Shown: in pieces, positions 1 to 10,048 of the stretch | Layout: each line of letters starts with the position of its first letter | Numbering within the stretch: the first letter of the stretch is position 1 | Assembly (NCBI RefSeq): GCF_026241105.1 | Contig: NZ_JAPFFT010000001.1 | Span: forward strand, 372,001-436,000 | DNA: 64,000 nucleotides | From: Arthrobacter rhizophilus | GTDB taxonomy: Bacteria; Actinomycetota; Actinomycetes; Actinomycetales; Micrococcaceae | Reading direction: 5' to 3' | Program-made: the position numbers and the translations under genes | Notes under the pieces: model-generated | What the model saw: the letters and a program-made list of their open reading frames with translations, nothing else | Database searches by the model: none | Told to the model about the DNA's origin: nothing

Positions 1-9
1 ATTTCCCAT
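1..9 (-). CDS. 5' end of a gene downstream of the glycosyltransferase (partial)
   Basis: On the minus strand an ATG at 9-7 overlaps the TGA stop (11-9) of the preceding glycosyltransferase as ATGA, the usual sign of translational coupling. Only three codons (M-G-N) are inside the window, so no product can be read. DPM1-type glycosyltransferases are often followed by a small DUF2304 membrane protein; that identity is inference from context only. Confidence 0.4.
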
Positions 10-761
10 CAGCTTGCTCCTTCGACTTCGGGGACCCTGGCTATCGGGGCAGACCGCTTACGCGTGAGGGCAAAGAGCAGGGCAAACACAGACCTTCCAA
101 GATAAATAGCCGCTTTCGCGGGATTGTGGCTTGGGGTGCCGCCTTGCCTCACACGCATTTCGACGGGGACCTGGGTCACGGTGCAGCCTGAGCGGATTGC
201 TACGACAAGGGAGTCGATCGTGTCTCCGAGGTACTCTGCCGGGTAATGGTCCAGGTATTGGCTGATGGCCCGGTCATTGCCGGCGCGGAAACCGCTTGTG
301 ACATCCGTGAGGCGCGTCTTGGCCAGGGCTGAAATAACCTTGGCCAAGAAGAGCATTGCCCATTTGCGGGGACCGCTGACCTTGTAGTTCCCCCGGTCAG
401 CAAAGCGGGCGCCAATGGAAATGTCTGCGTGGCGAAGGCCGCCCAGTACTTCTTCGATGCTGCTTGGATCGTGCTGGCCATCGGAATCAACCTGAATGAC
501 TTGACGGTAACCGAGCCGGCGCGCGTACTTGAATCCGGCGCGCATGGCGCCGCCCACACCAAGATTGAACGGTAGGTTGAGGACCGTTGCGCCCGCAGCT
601 TCCGCGACGGAGGCTGTGTTGTCGGTTGAGCCGTCGTTAACGACCAAAACGTCGTAGCGGCCGCTGGTCGCGAGTACTTCACGCACCGTGTTGCCGACCG
701 CTTCGGCTTCATTCCAGGCTGGCATGATGACCAGAACGCGGGCTGTGGGGGTTGGTTCCAT
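9..761 (-). CDS. Family 2 glycosyltransferase (polyprenyl-phosphate mannosyltransferase/DPM1-like)
   Basis: Cytosolic GT-A glycosyltransferase of family 2, probably moving a sugar from a nucleotide donor to a polyprenyl phosphate or a growing glycan. The N-terminal half has the canonical elements: the nucleotide-binding start IMPAWNEAEAV, VVNDGSTDNT, and QVDSDGQHDP, which contains the metal-binding DxD. The C-terminal part has RFADRGNYKVSG and a basic tail but no membrane anchor of its own. I chose ATG 761; a TTG at 770 would add three residues. It lies downstream of a second glycosyltransferase and a flippase-like gene on the same strand and overlaps the next gene by ATGA. Donor and acceptor cannot be read from the sequence. 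Confidence 0.85.
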   Translation of the reverse strand: MEPTPTARVLVIMPAWNEAEAVGNTVREVLATSGRYDVLVVNDGSTDNTASVAEAAGATVLNLPFNLGVGGAMRAGFKYARRLGYRQVIQVDSDGQHDPSSIEEVLGGLRHADISIGARFADRGNYKVSGPRKWAMLFLAKVISALAKTRLTDVTSGFRAGNDRAISQYLDHYPAEYLGDTIDSLVVAIRSGCTVTQVPVEMRVRQGGTPSHNPAKAAIYLGRSVFALLFALTRKRSAPIARVPEVEGAS

Positions 762-831
762 GGTGTCCAAACTATATCAATTCCAAAGAGGGGCGCCGAC
801 GAGCACGCATCGCGTCCTGCTGGCCGGTCTG

Positions 832-1755
832 TTACTTGAGTCTTCGTTCCAGTTCGGCAGGGATCCGGCCCGTACGTCCTCTCAAAGCGTCAGTGAACCC
901 CGCCAGCGCGGCCAAAATCAGCTTGCGCCTGCTTGTGCTGAAAGTAAATCGCAACACATGGGCTTTACCTTCCTCAACGAGCCTCCGGAAAGTCCAAGCA
1001 GGGGCCTTCAAGGCATACCTGCGCGTGAGCGCAGTCCCGTTGCGGCAGATGTAGTAAACACGGCTGGGGGAATGATAGTTAAACGAGATCTCGCGACCAA
1101 ATACCACCAGAGGCCTTCCCAGCAGTCGCGCGCGATCGCGCTGACCAAGGTCGTGGTCAATGTCGCAGGCTTCCCCGACCAAGACATGGAGTCCGGCGCT
1201 TCGCACACGCATGGTGTATTCGGAGTCCACGCCGTCGATAAAGAGCCCGGTGTCGAAGACACCGACGCGGTCGATGGTTTCGATAGGGATCATGAAGCCC
1301 GACTGCATGGGATCGAAGGCCTCCGAGAAGGATCCCACGGTGCCCATCGTCGGCACCGAGTGCCCGCTGTATGCGGACGCGCAGATGAAGCCGACGTCAA
1401 TTCCCGCAGAAGCCGCCCGCAGCAGTGTCTCGATTGCGTTTTGGACATAGAAGGGGTTGAGCCGGGAATCCTGGTCCAGGGTTAATATGTAATCTGGATC
1501 GCTCTCGGATCGGGCAACCGAAATGCCTGCGTTGAGTGCTGCCGCAATGCCTGCGTTCTCAGGCTGGTGGATAACTGTGGCCCCCGCTTGAGTCAATTGC
1601 GCAAAGACACCCGCAGAGCCCGAAGGGGATCCGTCGTCGACGACGAGGACGCGGATGCCCTGCTGGACCAATTGACGCACTCCCTGTTCGAGAGAAGGAT
1701 CCGGGCGATAGGCGGCAATAATAGCAACGACTTCCCGAGTTTCACTTGTCTGCAT
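832..1755 (-). CDS. Family 2 glycosyltransferase (rhamnosyltransferase-like)
   Basis: 307-residue GT-A glycosyltransferase. Visible motifs are AIIAAYRPDP at the start of the nucleotide fold, VVDDGSPSGS, LTLDQDSRLNP (the DxD-type metal site) and, near residue 175, FIDGVDSEYTMRVRSAG, the pattern of the acceptor-side acid in WbbL/RfbF-like rhamnosyltransferases. The C-terminal 90 residues are basic and may lie along the membrane. The gene overlaps the upstream flippase-like gene by 14 bp, so the two are probably co-transcribed and co-translated. dTDP-rhamnose synthesis genes 4-5 kb away make dTDP-L-rhamnose a reasonable donor, but this is inference. Confidence 0.85.
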   Translation of the reverse strand: MQTSETREVVAIIAAYRPDPSLEQGVRQLVQQGIRVLVVDDGSPSGSAGVFAQLTQAGATVIHQPENAGIAAALNAGISVARSESDPDYILTLDQDSRLNPFYVQNAIETLLRAASAGIDVGFICASAYSGHSVPTMGTVGSFSEAFDPMQSGFMIPIETIDRVGVFDTGLFIDGVDSEYTMRVRSAGLHVLVGEACDIDHDLGQRDRARLLGRPLVVFGREISFNYHSPSRVYYICRNGTALTRRYALKAPAWTFRRLVEEGKAHVLRFTFSTSRRKLILAALAGFTDALRGRTGRIPAELERRLK

Positions 1756-2974
1756 GACTCGGCCTTTCTGTGTTCACGACTTTGAATCCAGGAATCAGCA
1801 GCGCCAGGAAAAGGACGGCCTCGCTGAGGGCCATCCCGAGAGCGATGCCAGGGGCGTTACCGGCTGTTCCGGCCCAGATCATGGCCGCGACGCCGAGTAG
1901 GGCAGAGACCACAGTCCACAGAAGGACCAGATGTTGCTGCCCTGCGGGAATGAGCAGATTCCGGATGAAGGGGGTGCTGGCGCTGAGGAACAGGAACGCA
2001 AGGCCGTAGTAGAAGCACAGCTCCGTGGTGGCTTGGGCCTTGCCTGCGAACAACAGGCTACTGACGAACGGACCGGCAACTGTCAACACGGCTGCCCCGA
2101 GGACGCCCAGTGCTGCGTGGGCACAGATGGCGGCAAGATGACGTTTGCGGTGGCTTGCGGCGCCGTGCTCGAGTGTCCAACCCTGGAAGGCGTTCCCGAG
2201 CGCGACTACGGTAAATAAGCCGAAGCGGTAAAGGGTGTCCGCCGTCGCGAGGCTGCCGGAGGCTGCGGGCGCGGTACTTGCTGTCGCGATCGGGGTCGGA
2301 GTGGAGGCGTAGGCGTTACCCGCGAGGCTGATCCCGGCCGTGCGGCCCTGTGAGGCGAGTTCCCGCAATGCGGAACGGACATCGCGGGGCAGCCACTGGC
2401 CCCCGGGGGAAAAGGCCCGGTGGAATATGACCAGTGAAACAATTGATGCAAGTGCGAGGAGACCGGTGTAGAACCAGAGCTCGTGTGTCCATAGCAGCAG
2501 CGGCGCGGCCGCCGCGGTGGCGATGAAACGGGGGACCGTGTCGTAAATGGCCAGCAGCCTTGGTTGGCCCAGGCCGATGCAGAACCACGACGGCGACATC
2601 CCGGCAATACCGACGGCCCAGGCCATGGCGACTGCTTCAGGGCAGAAAGCCGGATTGGCAACCAGCGCGGCGACGATGGCCGAGGCGGGAAGTATAAGGG
2701 CCAGCAGGAGGATACGCGTCCTCATGCTTCGGAGGTAAACCTTGCCCCGGTCGGCCGCGCTTGTGGAACGGGCGACGGCGACTGGTCCGTCAACATTCCA
2801 GCCCCACATCAGCACGGTAGCTGCGAAGGTGCCGATCGCCTGGCCGGAAATGACGCTCGAGATTCCGTCGCCACCGACAAAACTGGAAATGACTGGAATG
2901 AGGAGGAGCGGGGTGATCAAGGACAGCAGCGGCAGAACGGTGAACCCGGAAAGTCGCAGCAGTACGGTCTTCAT
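1742..2974 (-). CDS. Polytopic membrane protein, Wzx/MATE-like polysaccharide flippase
   Basis: About 410 residues with roughly a dozen hydrophobic segments, starting with a helix at KTVLLRLSGFTVLPLL. Length, helix spacing and position beside glycosyltransferases fit the Wzx/PST family, which flips lipid-linked oligosaccharides across the cytoplasmic membrane. I prefer ATG 2974; the reading frame stays open to a GTG at 2998, which would add a short polar leader. The upstream AAGGA at a 12-nt distance is a weak ribosome site. First gene of a minus-strand operon (flippase, two glycosyltransferases, then the gene leaving the left edge). Sequence similarity to Wzx is weak by eye, so the family call is moderate. 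Confidence 0.65.
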   Translation of the reverse strand: MKTVLLRLSGFTVLPLLSLITPLLLIPVISSFVGGDGISSVISGQAIGTFAATVLMWGWNVDGPVAVARSTSAADRGKVYLRSMRTRILLLALILPASAIVAALVANPAFCPEAVAMAWAVGIAGMSPSWFCIGLGQPRLLAIYDTVPRFIATAAAAPLLLWTHELWFYTGLLALASIVSLVIFHRAFSPGGQWLPRDVRSALRELASQGRTAGISLAGNAYASTPTPIATASTAPAASGSLATADTLYRFGLFTVVALGNAFQGWTLEHGAASHRKRHLAAICAHAALGVLGAAVLTVAGPFVSSLLFAGKAQATTELCFYYGLAFLFLSASTPFIRNLLIPAGQQHLVLLWTVVSALLGVAAMIWAGTAGNAPGIALGMALSEAVLFLALLIPGFKVVNTERPSHADK

Positions 2975-3120
2975 ATGGCAGGAGCGTCCTTGGGTCACGG
3001 GCAGTCTTCATCGATCTTACGGGATGGTTCTGGCGAGGAAGCCGTCACCTAAGATGGTGCAGTCGGGCGGGAGGGTGCAAAGCCCCCGTTCCTCCATGTA
3101 AACAAACGGACTGTGAGGCT

Positions 3121-3897
3121 ATGAACAAGCGCAACGAGCACACCACCCCGCGGATACGCGCCAGCGTCTGCATGGCCACTTACAAGGGAGCCCGTTACGT
3201 CGGAGAGCAGCTTGAGTCGATCCTTACCCAGCTTGGTACCGCAGACGAATTGGTGATCGTCGACGACGCGTCCCCGGATGACACTGTGAAAAAGATCACG
3301 GCCTTTGACGATCCGAGGATCAGGCTCATCCGAGCTGACAGCAACCAAGGCTACGTTCGTTCCTTCCAACAGGCAGCTTTGGCCAGCCGGGGCGAGTTTA
3401 TTTTCCTTGCAGACCAGGACGACGTTTGGATCCCGGGGAGACTTGAGCGCATGCTGTCCGCGCTGCAGTCGACCGCCGTCGTTGCCAGTAATTTCGACGT
3501 TCTGGGAGGCGGACCCCGGCCAGCGATTCCCCGGCTTAGGGCCGCCGATGGACGCAGGTCGATCGCGAATCTGTTCGGAATCCTGATTGGCTACCGCGCA
3601 TACTATGGGTGCGGCATGGCGTTCCGGCGCGAACTTCTGGGAGCGTTCGCCCCGGCGCCTTCCTACTTGCGTGAATCCCACGATCTGTGGCTGGCGATTA
3701 TTGGAAACATGGCCGGCTCTATCGCGCACCTTGACGATCCCACGTTGCTTCGCCGCATCCACGACGAGAACGCCACCCCCAAGGGGTGGCGTTCTCTCGC
3801 GACTATTGTTGCTGCGCGTGTTGTGCTGCTTCGCCTCATGGTTGAGGCTCGACGTCGGCTGCCTTCCTCGCGTGGATCGCTGAGCGAGGCTTCCTAG
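3121..3897 (+). CDS. Family 2 glycosyltransferase
   Basis: 258-residue GT-A glycosyltransferase with SVCMATYKGARYV at the N-terminus, VIVDDASPDDT, IFLADQDDVW (the DxD region, as in O-antigen and capsule transferases) and SHDLWLAIIG near residue 190. It is transcribed away from the flippase operon across a 146-bp divergent intergenic region that must hold both promoters. The coding sequence contains a perfect 14-bp inverted repeat at 3766-3796 (see findings). Its stop codon overlaps the stop of the convergent GH25 gene in a shared CTAG, so no terminator fits between them. Sugar specificity unknown. Confidence 0.85.
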   Translation: MNKRNEHTTPRIRASVCMATYKGARYVGEQLESILTQLGTADELVIVDDASPDDTVKKITAFDDPRIRLIRADSNQGYVRSFQQAALASRGEFIFLADQDDVWIPGRLERMLSALQSTAVVASNFDVLGGGPRPAIPRLRAADGRRSIANLFGILIGYRAYYGCGMAFRRELLGAFAPAPSYLRESHDLWLAIIGNMAGSIAHLDDPTLLRRIHDENATPKGWRSLATIVAARVVLLRLMVEARRRLPSSRGSLSEAS

Positions 3898-5663
3898 AAG
3901 TAAGCGATGTCCACGGACAGCTGCGAAAGACTGTTAGTCAACTGCCAGCTGTTACCTCGGACGATTCCGACGGTTGTGACGCGGTCGCCGTTCCAATCGC
4001 CGGTAATCGGGCTGTCAGTGCTGATTCCGTAGTTGAAGACGTTCGACACAACGGGGGACTGAATGCGGCTGCTGAGCCACCACTGGCCGTTGCGCCATAC
4101 GCCGATGCTTGTTTTGCCGCTACCGGTCCAGTCCCCGACGATGGGCGTGTCGGACGGAACGCCGAATGCAGTGAACTCGTTCACTACAGGGTTGTTAATG
4201 GAGTAGCTGACCTGGAAGCTGGAGTTTCGCCAGATACCGATGCTGTCCCGGCCGGATCCGTTCCAGTCACCCACGATCGGAGTGTCGGAGCCGACCCCGA
4301 AGGCAACAACCTTGGAGATGGCCATTGTGTTGATGTCGTCAACCAGCCACCAGACCCCGTTGCGCACGATGCCGATACCGGCGGTTCCGTTTCCGTTCCA
4401 GTTGCCCACGACGGGCTTATCGCCAGGATTGCCGTAGCCGAAGCATTTCCGCTGAGCCCGGGGCATCTGAAGGCACCAAAAACCATCCTTGAACCATCCG
4501 ACGTAGCTCTTGCCGTCCCCGGCCCATTTGCCGGTCAGCAGGGTCGCCCCAGGGATGAGTCCAATGGGATAGTTGTCCGGAGTCGATGCGAGTTTCTGTA
4601 GTTGATCCATCGAGCCGTTGAAGACATCCTGGTCACCAGGGAAGGTCGCCATCACCGTCTGGGAGGCGTCCGCGTAGGCATTCGCATATTGCCAGATGGT
4701 GTAGGTCGGCCACCCGCCCGGGACGGCCGGCGAATTTGTGTAGTAAGAGGCCAACCACAAGGGATTTGTTTGACTGAATTCGCTGGTGTTGCCCACACAA
4801 TCGCGCCAGTAGTAGTAGCTGGTGTAGATCATGACCTGTTTGTTGGTCATGCTGTACACGGTGCGTGTGAAGTCCCTCACCCAGGTCGCCAAATCTGCGG
4901 CCGACTTCGAGTAGCACGGGTTGTTCCCGTCCCAGGCTTCGAGGTCCAGGACGGGGGGCATGGTGATCCCGTCGGCCGACCAGCCACCCCCATTGTTCAC
5001 GAAGAAGCGGGCCTGGGTGGCGCCGTCGGAAACGTCGGGGCGGGCGAAGTGATAGGCGCCTCGGAGGAGTCCCACGGAGCTGGCTCCGTTGTACTGCGCA
5101 CCGAATTCGCTGTTGGTGTAACTCACGCCTTCCGTGGCCTTGATGTAGGCAAAGCGGGCGCCCTTGTTCTTCACGTCGGTCCAGTTCACTGAGCCCTGCC
5201 AGGAACTGACATCAAGGCCAAGCGGCTGCCCCGCCGTGCCGCCTGGCTGCTCGGCCACAGATGGTTCCGTGTACGCGGCAGCGGACACCTGGTTCCTTGC
5301 CGGTCCGCTCCCGGGGGCGGTGGCAGGCTTGAGGCCTGCCCGGCCCATCGAAGCAGTTCCAGGAGGGCCATTGAAGGATGTTTGGCCGGAGGCTGAGGGC
5401 GTCGCGGTCGGAGACGCCTGGGCTGTCACTGGCGCGCTCGTCTGCGGCGCCGTCGGGGCGGCTCCCGCAGTTCCCTGGTGTGAGGCAATGGGCGACGGCG
5501 AGGTCGGCGTCGGAACCGCGACCGTGGGGGACACAGCCGGACTCGGCGCTGGCCCCGCCGTCGTGGCCGGTTCTGCGTTGGCTGGGATGGCGGCGCTGCC
5601 CCACGCCAGCGGTATCGCGAGCGCCATTGCGAGCAGGACTTTGTGGGCTGGGTTGTTGCGCAA
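3894..5663 (-). CDS. Secreted GH25 muramidase with C-terminal VCBS/FG-GAP-like repeats
   Basis: Cell-wall hydrolase. From the TTG at 5663 (GGGAG ribosome site at 5669-5673) the protein has 589 residues: a Sec signal peptide with an AIPANA-type cleavage end, a Pro/Ala/Thr-rich linker of about 100 residues, a GH25 lysozyme domain (about 149-365) and four repeats of about 45 residues. GH25 hallmarks are GLDVSSWQGSVNW and VLDLEAWD, the latter carrying the catalytic acidic residues. The repeats show the pattern D-x-P-I-V-G-D-W-N/T-G-S-G-x-x-S-I-G-V/I-W-R-N, which resembles VCBS/FG-GAP blades and probably binds glycan or wall. An upstream in-frame GTG at 5711 is an alternative start. GH25 enzymes cleave the MurNAc-GlcNAc bond; here it sits between envelope glycan genes, suggesting wall remodelling. 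Confidence 0.88.
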   Translation of the reverse strand: MRNNPAHKVLLAMALAIPLAWGSAAIPANAEPATTAGPAPSPAVSPTVAVPTPTSPSPIASHQGTAGAAPTAPQTSAPVTAQASPTATPSASGQTSFNGPPGTASMGRAGLKPATAPGSGPARNQVSAAAYTEPSVAEQPGGTAGQPLGLDVSSWQGSVNWTDVKNKGARFAYIKATEGVSYTNSEFGAQYNGASSVGLLRGAYHFARPDVSDGATQARFFVNNGGGWSADGITMPPVLDLEAWDGNNPCYSKSAADLATWVRDFTRTVYSMTNKQVMIYTSYYYWRDCVGNTSEFSQTNPLWLASYYTNSPAVPGGWPTYTIWQYANAYADASQTVMATFPGDQDVFNGSMDQLQKLASTPDNYPIGLIPGATLLTGKWAGDGKSYVGWFKDGFWCLQMPRAQRKCFGYGNPGDKPVVGNWNGNGTAGIGIVRNGVWWLVDDINTMAISKVVAFGVGSDTPIVGDWNGSGRDSIGIWRNSSFQVSYSINNPVVNEFTAFGVPSDTPIVGDWTGSGKTSIGVWRNGQWWLSSRIQSPVVSNVFNYGISTDSPITGDWNGDRVTTVGIVRGNSWQLTNSLSQLSVDIAYF

Positions 5664-5781
5664 GGAAACTCCCGGATCATCTTGGCAGGCCGAGAACGGA
5701 ACGGCCCCCACAATAATGACACACGGATGTGTCTAATGTTACTGATGGTGTCAGAGTCTTTGCAGTTTCACCTGTTGCTGA

Positions 5782-6828
<1,047 letters not shown>

Positions 6829-6831
6829 GCG

Positions 6832-8241
6832 ATGACATTGAAATTCTCGAAGCCGCTCGCAGCACGCGAAACTCCGATCCCCGGCGTCGTTCTCTATGAT
6901 TTGCCTGTTCACGGCGACAACCGCGGCTGGTTCAAGGAGAACTGGCAGCGGGACAAGATGATCGCTCTTGGCCTTCCGGACTTCCGTCCCGTTCAGAACA
7001 ACATTTCGTTCAACGAAAAGACCGGCACCACCCGAGGAATCCACGCCGAGCCGTGGGACAAGTTCATCTCGGTGGCCGCGGGGCGGATTTTCGGAGCCTG
7101 GGTCGATCTGCGCGAAGGCCCGTCTTTTGGTGCTGTCTTCACCGCCGAACTTGACCCAAGCCAAGCCATCTTCATTCCCCGCGGCGTGGGCAATGCGTTC
7201 CAGACCCTTGAGGACAACACCGCTTACACCTATCTCGTCAACGACCACTGGTCTGCAGACGCCCAGAGCAGATACACCTTCCTGAACCTCGCCGATGAAA
7301 CCGCCGCCATTGCATGGCCGGTGCCATTGGACCAGGCAGAGCTGTCTGACAAGGACAAGGCGCACCCGCGACTGGCTGAGGTGGTACCAATGCCGGCTCG
7401 GAAGGTGCTCGTGGTGGGCGCCGACGGTCAACTCGGCAAGGCGCTGCGTGAAGCGTACGCCGGCAACGCTTCCGTAGAGTTTGCAGCACGGGCTGACTTC
7501 GACTTGTCCAACGAAGCGTCGTTTGCGGGACGGAACTGGAAGAACTACTCGACAATCATCAATGCAGCCGCATACACCGCTGTCGACGCAGCCGAGAGCC
7601 CCGAGGGGCGGGCAGCTGCCTGGCACGTGAATGTGTCAGCTGTGGCGCGCTTGGCGAAGACTGCGATCGAGCAGGACCTGACGTTGGTTCATGTCTCGTC
7701 GGATTATGTCTTCGACGGCACACGCGAATTGCATGACGAAGATGAACCATTCACCCCGCTTGGCGTATATGGCCAGACCAAGGCGGCTGGGGACGCCGTC
7801 GTCAGCGTGGTTCCACGCCACTACATCGTTCGGACCAGCTGGGTCATTGGTGAGGGTAACAACTTCGTTCGGACCATGGCCTCGCTCGCGAGTCGTGGAA
7901 TCAAGCCTAGCGTCGTCAACGACCAAATCGGCCGGCTCAGCTTCACGGAAGACATCGCGGCCGGGATTAAGCACCTATTGGACTCGAACGCTCCGTTTGG
8001 GGCGTACAACCTCAGCAATGACGGTGATTCCGAGTCTTGGGCGGACATTGCCGGCGGCGTGTACGAACTGTGCGGGGCATCGGCGGACGACGTTACCGGC
8101 GTGAGTACCGAAGAGTACTTCGAGGGTAAGGCTGCGGCGCCGCGGCCCCTCAGTAGCATCCTTGATTTGAGCAAGATCAAAGCAACTGGTTTTACTCCGG
8201 TCAGCAGCTCCGACAGGCTGAAGGCCTATCTCCGCAGCTAG
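6832..8241 (+). CDS. rmlCD: Fused dTDP-4-dehydrorhamnose 3,5-epimerase / dTDP-4-dehydrorhamnose reductase
   Basis: Carries the last two steps of dTDP-L-rhamnose synthesis in one chain. Residues 1-185 are an RmlC-like cupin with RGIHAEPW (His71 at the expected catalytic position) and IPRGVGNAFQ. After a short PARK linker, residues 190-469 are an RmlD-type SDR reductase with GADGQLG (196-202), NAAAYTAVDAAE, HVSSDYVFDG and YGQTK (Tyr312, Lys316). The fusion is a known actinobacterial arrangement. With rfbB upstream it supplies activated rhamnose for the wall or capsule glycan built by the neighbouring glycosyltransferases. Confidence 0.95.
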   Translation: MTLKFSKPLAARETPIPGVVLYDLPVHGDNRGWFKENWQRDKMIALGLPDFRPVQNNISFNEKTGTTRGIHAEPWDKFISVAAGRIFGAWVDLREGPSFGAVFTAELDPSQAIFIPRGVGNAFQTLEDNTAYTYLVNDHWSADAQSRYTFLNLADETAAIAWPVPLDQAELSDKDKAHPRLAEVVPMPARKVLVVGADGQLGKALREAYAGNASVEFAARADFDLSNEASFAGRNWKNYSTIINAAAYTAVDAAESPEGRAAAWHVNVSAVARLAKTAIEQDLTLVHVSSDYVFDGTRELHDEDEPFTPLGVYGQTKAAGDAVVSVVPRHYIVRTSWVIGEGNNFVRTMASLASRGIKPSVVNDQIGRLSFTEDIAAGIKHLLDSNAPFGAYNLSNDGDSESWADIAGGVYELCGASADDVTGVSTEEYFEGKAAAPRPLSSILDLSKIKATGFTPVSSSDRLKAYLRS

Positions 8242-8267
8242 CTGTCACGCAGAAAACCGTTAGTACA

Positions 8268-8304
8268 AAAGGGTCTGGCCAGGCAATGCCTGGCCAGACC
8301 CTTT
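8268..8304. terminator. Bidirectional hairpin terminator
   Basis: AAAGGGTCTGGCCAGG pairs perfectly with CCTGGCCAGACCCTTT around a 5-base loop. It lies between the convergent rml operon (plus) and the DUF2142 gene (minus). A-runs on one side and T-runs on the other let it serve both directions. Confidence 0.9.
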
Positions 8305-8332
8305 GCGTTTGGCTTTGGGCCCGGAGATGGCT

Positions 8333-10048
8333 CTACCTGACCGGCTCAGGTTCCACGGAGTGGCCGGATTCCGGCCGGTCCGAAGGAGTTCCACGGCGAC
8401 GCGTCAGCCAGTTCAACGCCCCAGTCAAGCGCTGCGGGAGAAACTGTGCGCTTGGGTGGAGAAAGCGATAGAGATAGTTTGCTCCTATGACCAGGGACAA
8501 CGCGAAGAGCAACGTGAGACCTTCCCAAGAGAGGGGCGGTTGCCACGAAGGGTTGTTCAACATCATTAGCCAATTGGCGGAGTCAGGCAGCCCCACGACG
8601 TAGCGGCGCAGAATGTACACGAAGCCATACACGTGAGCGGCCCAGGCAGCCCAAAGGAGGATCTTTGTGAGGCTCCGGCTGGAGAGATTCGACTTGAACT
8701 TACGGAACCGCAGAGCCAATCCGGCTGAAATTACCGCAATAGCGAACAGCGGGAGGCTATACCGCCCCTGCCAGATAAAGCCACTGCTGGTGACCAGAGC
8801 CGCCTGAACCAAAGCGGGCACCACTGCGAGCATGCCGATCGCGACCCAGAAGCCCAACTGCAACCGAGCGGGGCGCATCAAGAGGACCATCAGAAGGATG
8901 GCTATGAGCAACATATTCCAGAACATGAGGACGGCTTGCGGCAATGAAGCGTCCAGCCAGCCAGCAACTCCTATGTACTGGGTCACGAAATCGAAGGACC
9001 TGTCCATCATGGTGACGAAGGCGTTAGACGGACGAAGGCCTTCGACCGCATTGGATATTCCTGCAGGCGCTTCACCTGCTGAAGGTGGCGCTGCCAGCAT
9101 CACGAAGTTCCATATGACCCCTAGCGCCACTCCCAGCGACGACAGTCCGGCAACGATTAGTAACACTCGGTTGCGGAAAATGGCGGCGATGTCGGAACCC
9201 CGGAAGAAGAGACAGGCGACAATTGCGCCGCAAAGCAGCCACAGTAAAGAAACATTCCTGGTGTTTGCCAGAGTTGCAGCCGAGACTCCCACTGCCAGAA
9301 TGCCGGGACGGGCCAGATGAAGTTGTCTTGAGTTTTCAAGGACTGAGACGAGCCCGCAGAATGCCGCCATCGAAGCCGCGACCTCCAAAGAATTTGGATT
9401 GATTCCGCTGGCCAGAAACAACACCATGGGAGTAGTCGCCATCGCTGCGGCAACCGTTGGCCACTTGGGATGACGCAGCCGAGACAACGCGGTGAAACCG
9501 GCGGCGTAGAAGGCTGCTGACATTAGTCCGCTAACAATCCGCATGGCAAAGATCGCCGGCGCACCCGACATGAAAAGGCTTGGCAGGCCTACCAGCCAGT
9601 AGTAGAGCGGATTGTACAGTCCGGCCGACGTCACCCCGATAGTGGTGTACGTGTCATCAAGGGGTATGTCGGGCGAACAATCTGCCGGCTTCTCCTTGGT
9701 GAATGCGAAGCAGCTCTGGGAGCCGATATTCGCAATGTACGACGGAACCTGGACATGGACTCCGTGGCCGAAGGATTCGCCGGGGTGGGGGAAGAATTGG
9801 CCTCTTGCCACCGCCGCAGCCTTGATGGTGTGCGCAGGTTCGTCGGGATAGGCCATCAGGGGAGTGGCTAGGGTCCATAGGGTGATCAACACCGACAACA
9901 ATGCAAAGACGCGTACAAAGAACCCAAAACCTGCTCTGGTTCCAAATGAAACGCTTCGGGCCAGGAGCCTCTTTCGACCGGAAGGAGGGAGCTGCTCGGA
10001 GATCGTGTTCGGACTTTCATGTCCGTGTGTAGCTTGGGGGTCGATCAC
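8333..10048 (-). CDS. DUF2142 family polytopic membrane protein (GT-C-like)
   Basis: 571-residue integral membrane protein with a short cytosolic N-terminus, a first helix near residues 45-65 and roughly ten further helices. The first extracytoplasmic loop contains MAYPDEPAH, the acidic Asp-Glu signature typical of DUF2142 and GT-C glycosyltransferase folds; FLASGINPNSLEV is another conserved family stretch. GT-C proteins transfer sugars from polyprenyl-phosphate donors on the outer membrane face, so a role in surface glycan assembly is likely but not proven. GTG start at 10048 overlaps the stop of the upstream PstS-like gene (GTGA), so the pair is translationally coupled. It ends at the bidirectional terminator. 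Confidence 0.8.
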   Translation of the reverse strand: MIDPQATHGHESPNTISEQLPPSGRKRLLARSVSFGTRAGFGFFVRVFALLSVLITLWTLATPLMAYPDEPAHTIKAAAVARGQFFPHPGESFGHGVHVQVPSYIANIGSQSCFAFTKEKPADCSPDIPLDDTYTTIGVTSAGLYNPLYYWLVGLPSLFMSGAPAIFAMRIVSGLMSAAFYAAGFTALSRLRHPKWPTVAAAMATTPMVLFLASGINPNSLEVAASMAAFCGLVSVLENSRQLHLARPGILAVGVSAATLANTRNVSLLWLLCGAIVACLFFRGSDIAAIFRNRVLLIVAGLSSLGVALGVIWNFVMLAAPPSAGEAPAGISNAVEGLRPSNAFVTMMDRSFDFVTQYIGVAGWLDASLPQAVLMFWNMLLIAILLMVLLMRPARLQLGFWVAIGMLAVVPALVQAALVTSSGFIWQGRYSLPLFAIAVISAGLALRFRKFKSNLSSRSLTKILLWAAWAAHVYGFVYILRRYVVGLPDSANWLMMLNNPSWQPPLSWEGLTLLFALSLVIGANYLYRFLHPSAQFLPQRLTGALNWLTRRRGTPSDRPESGHSVEPEPVR

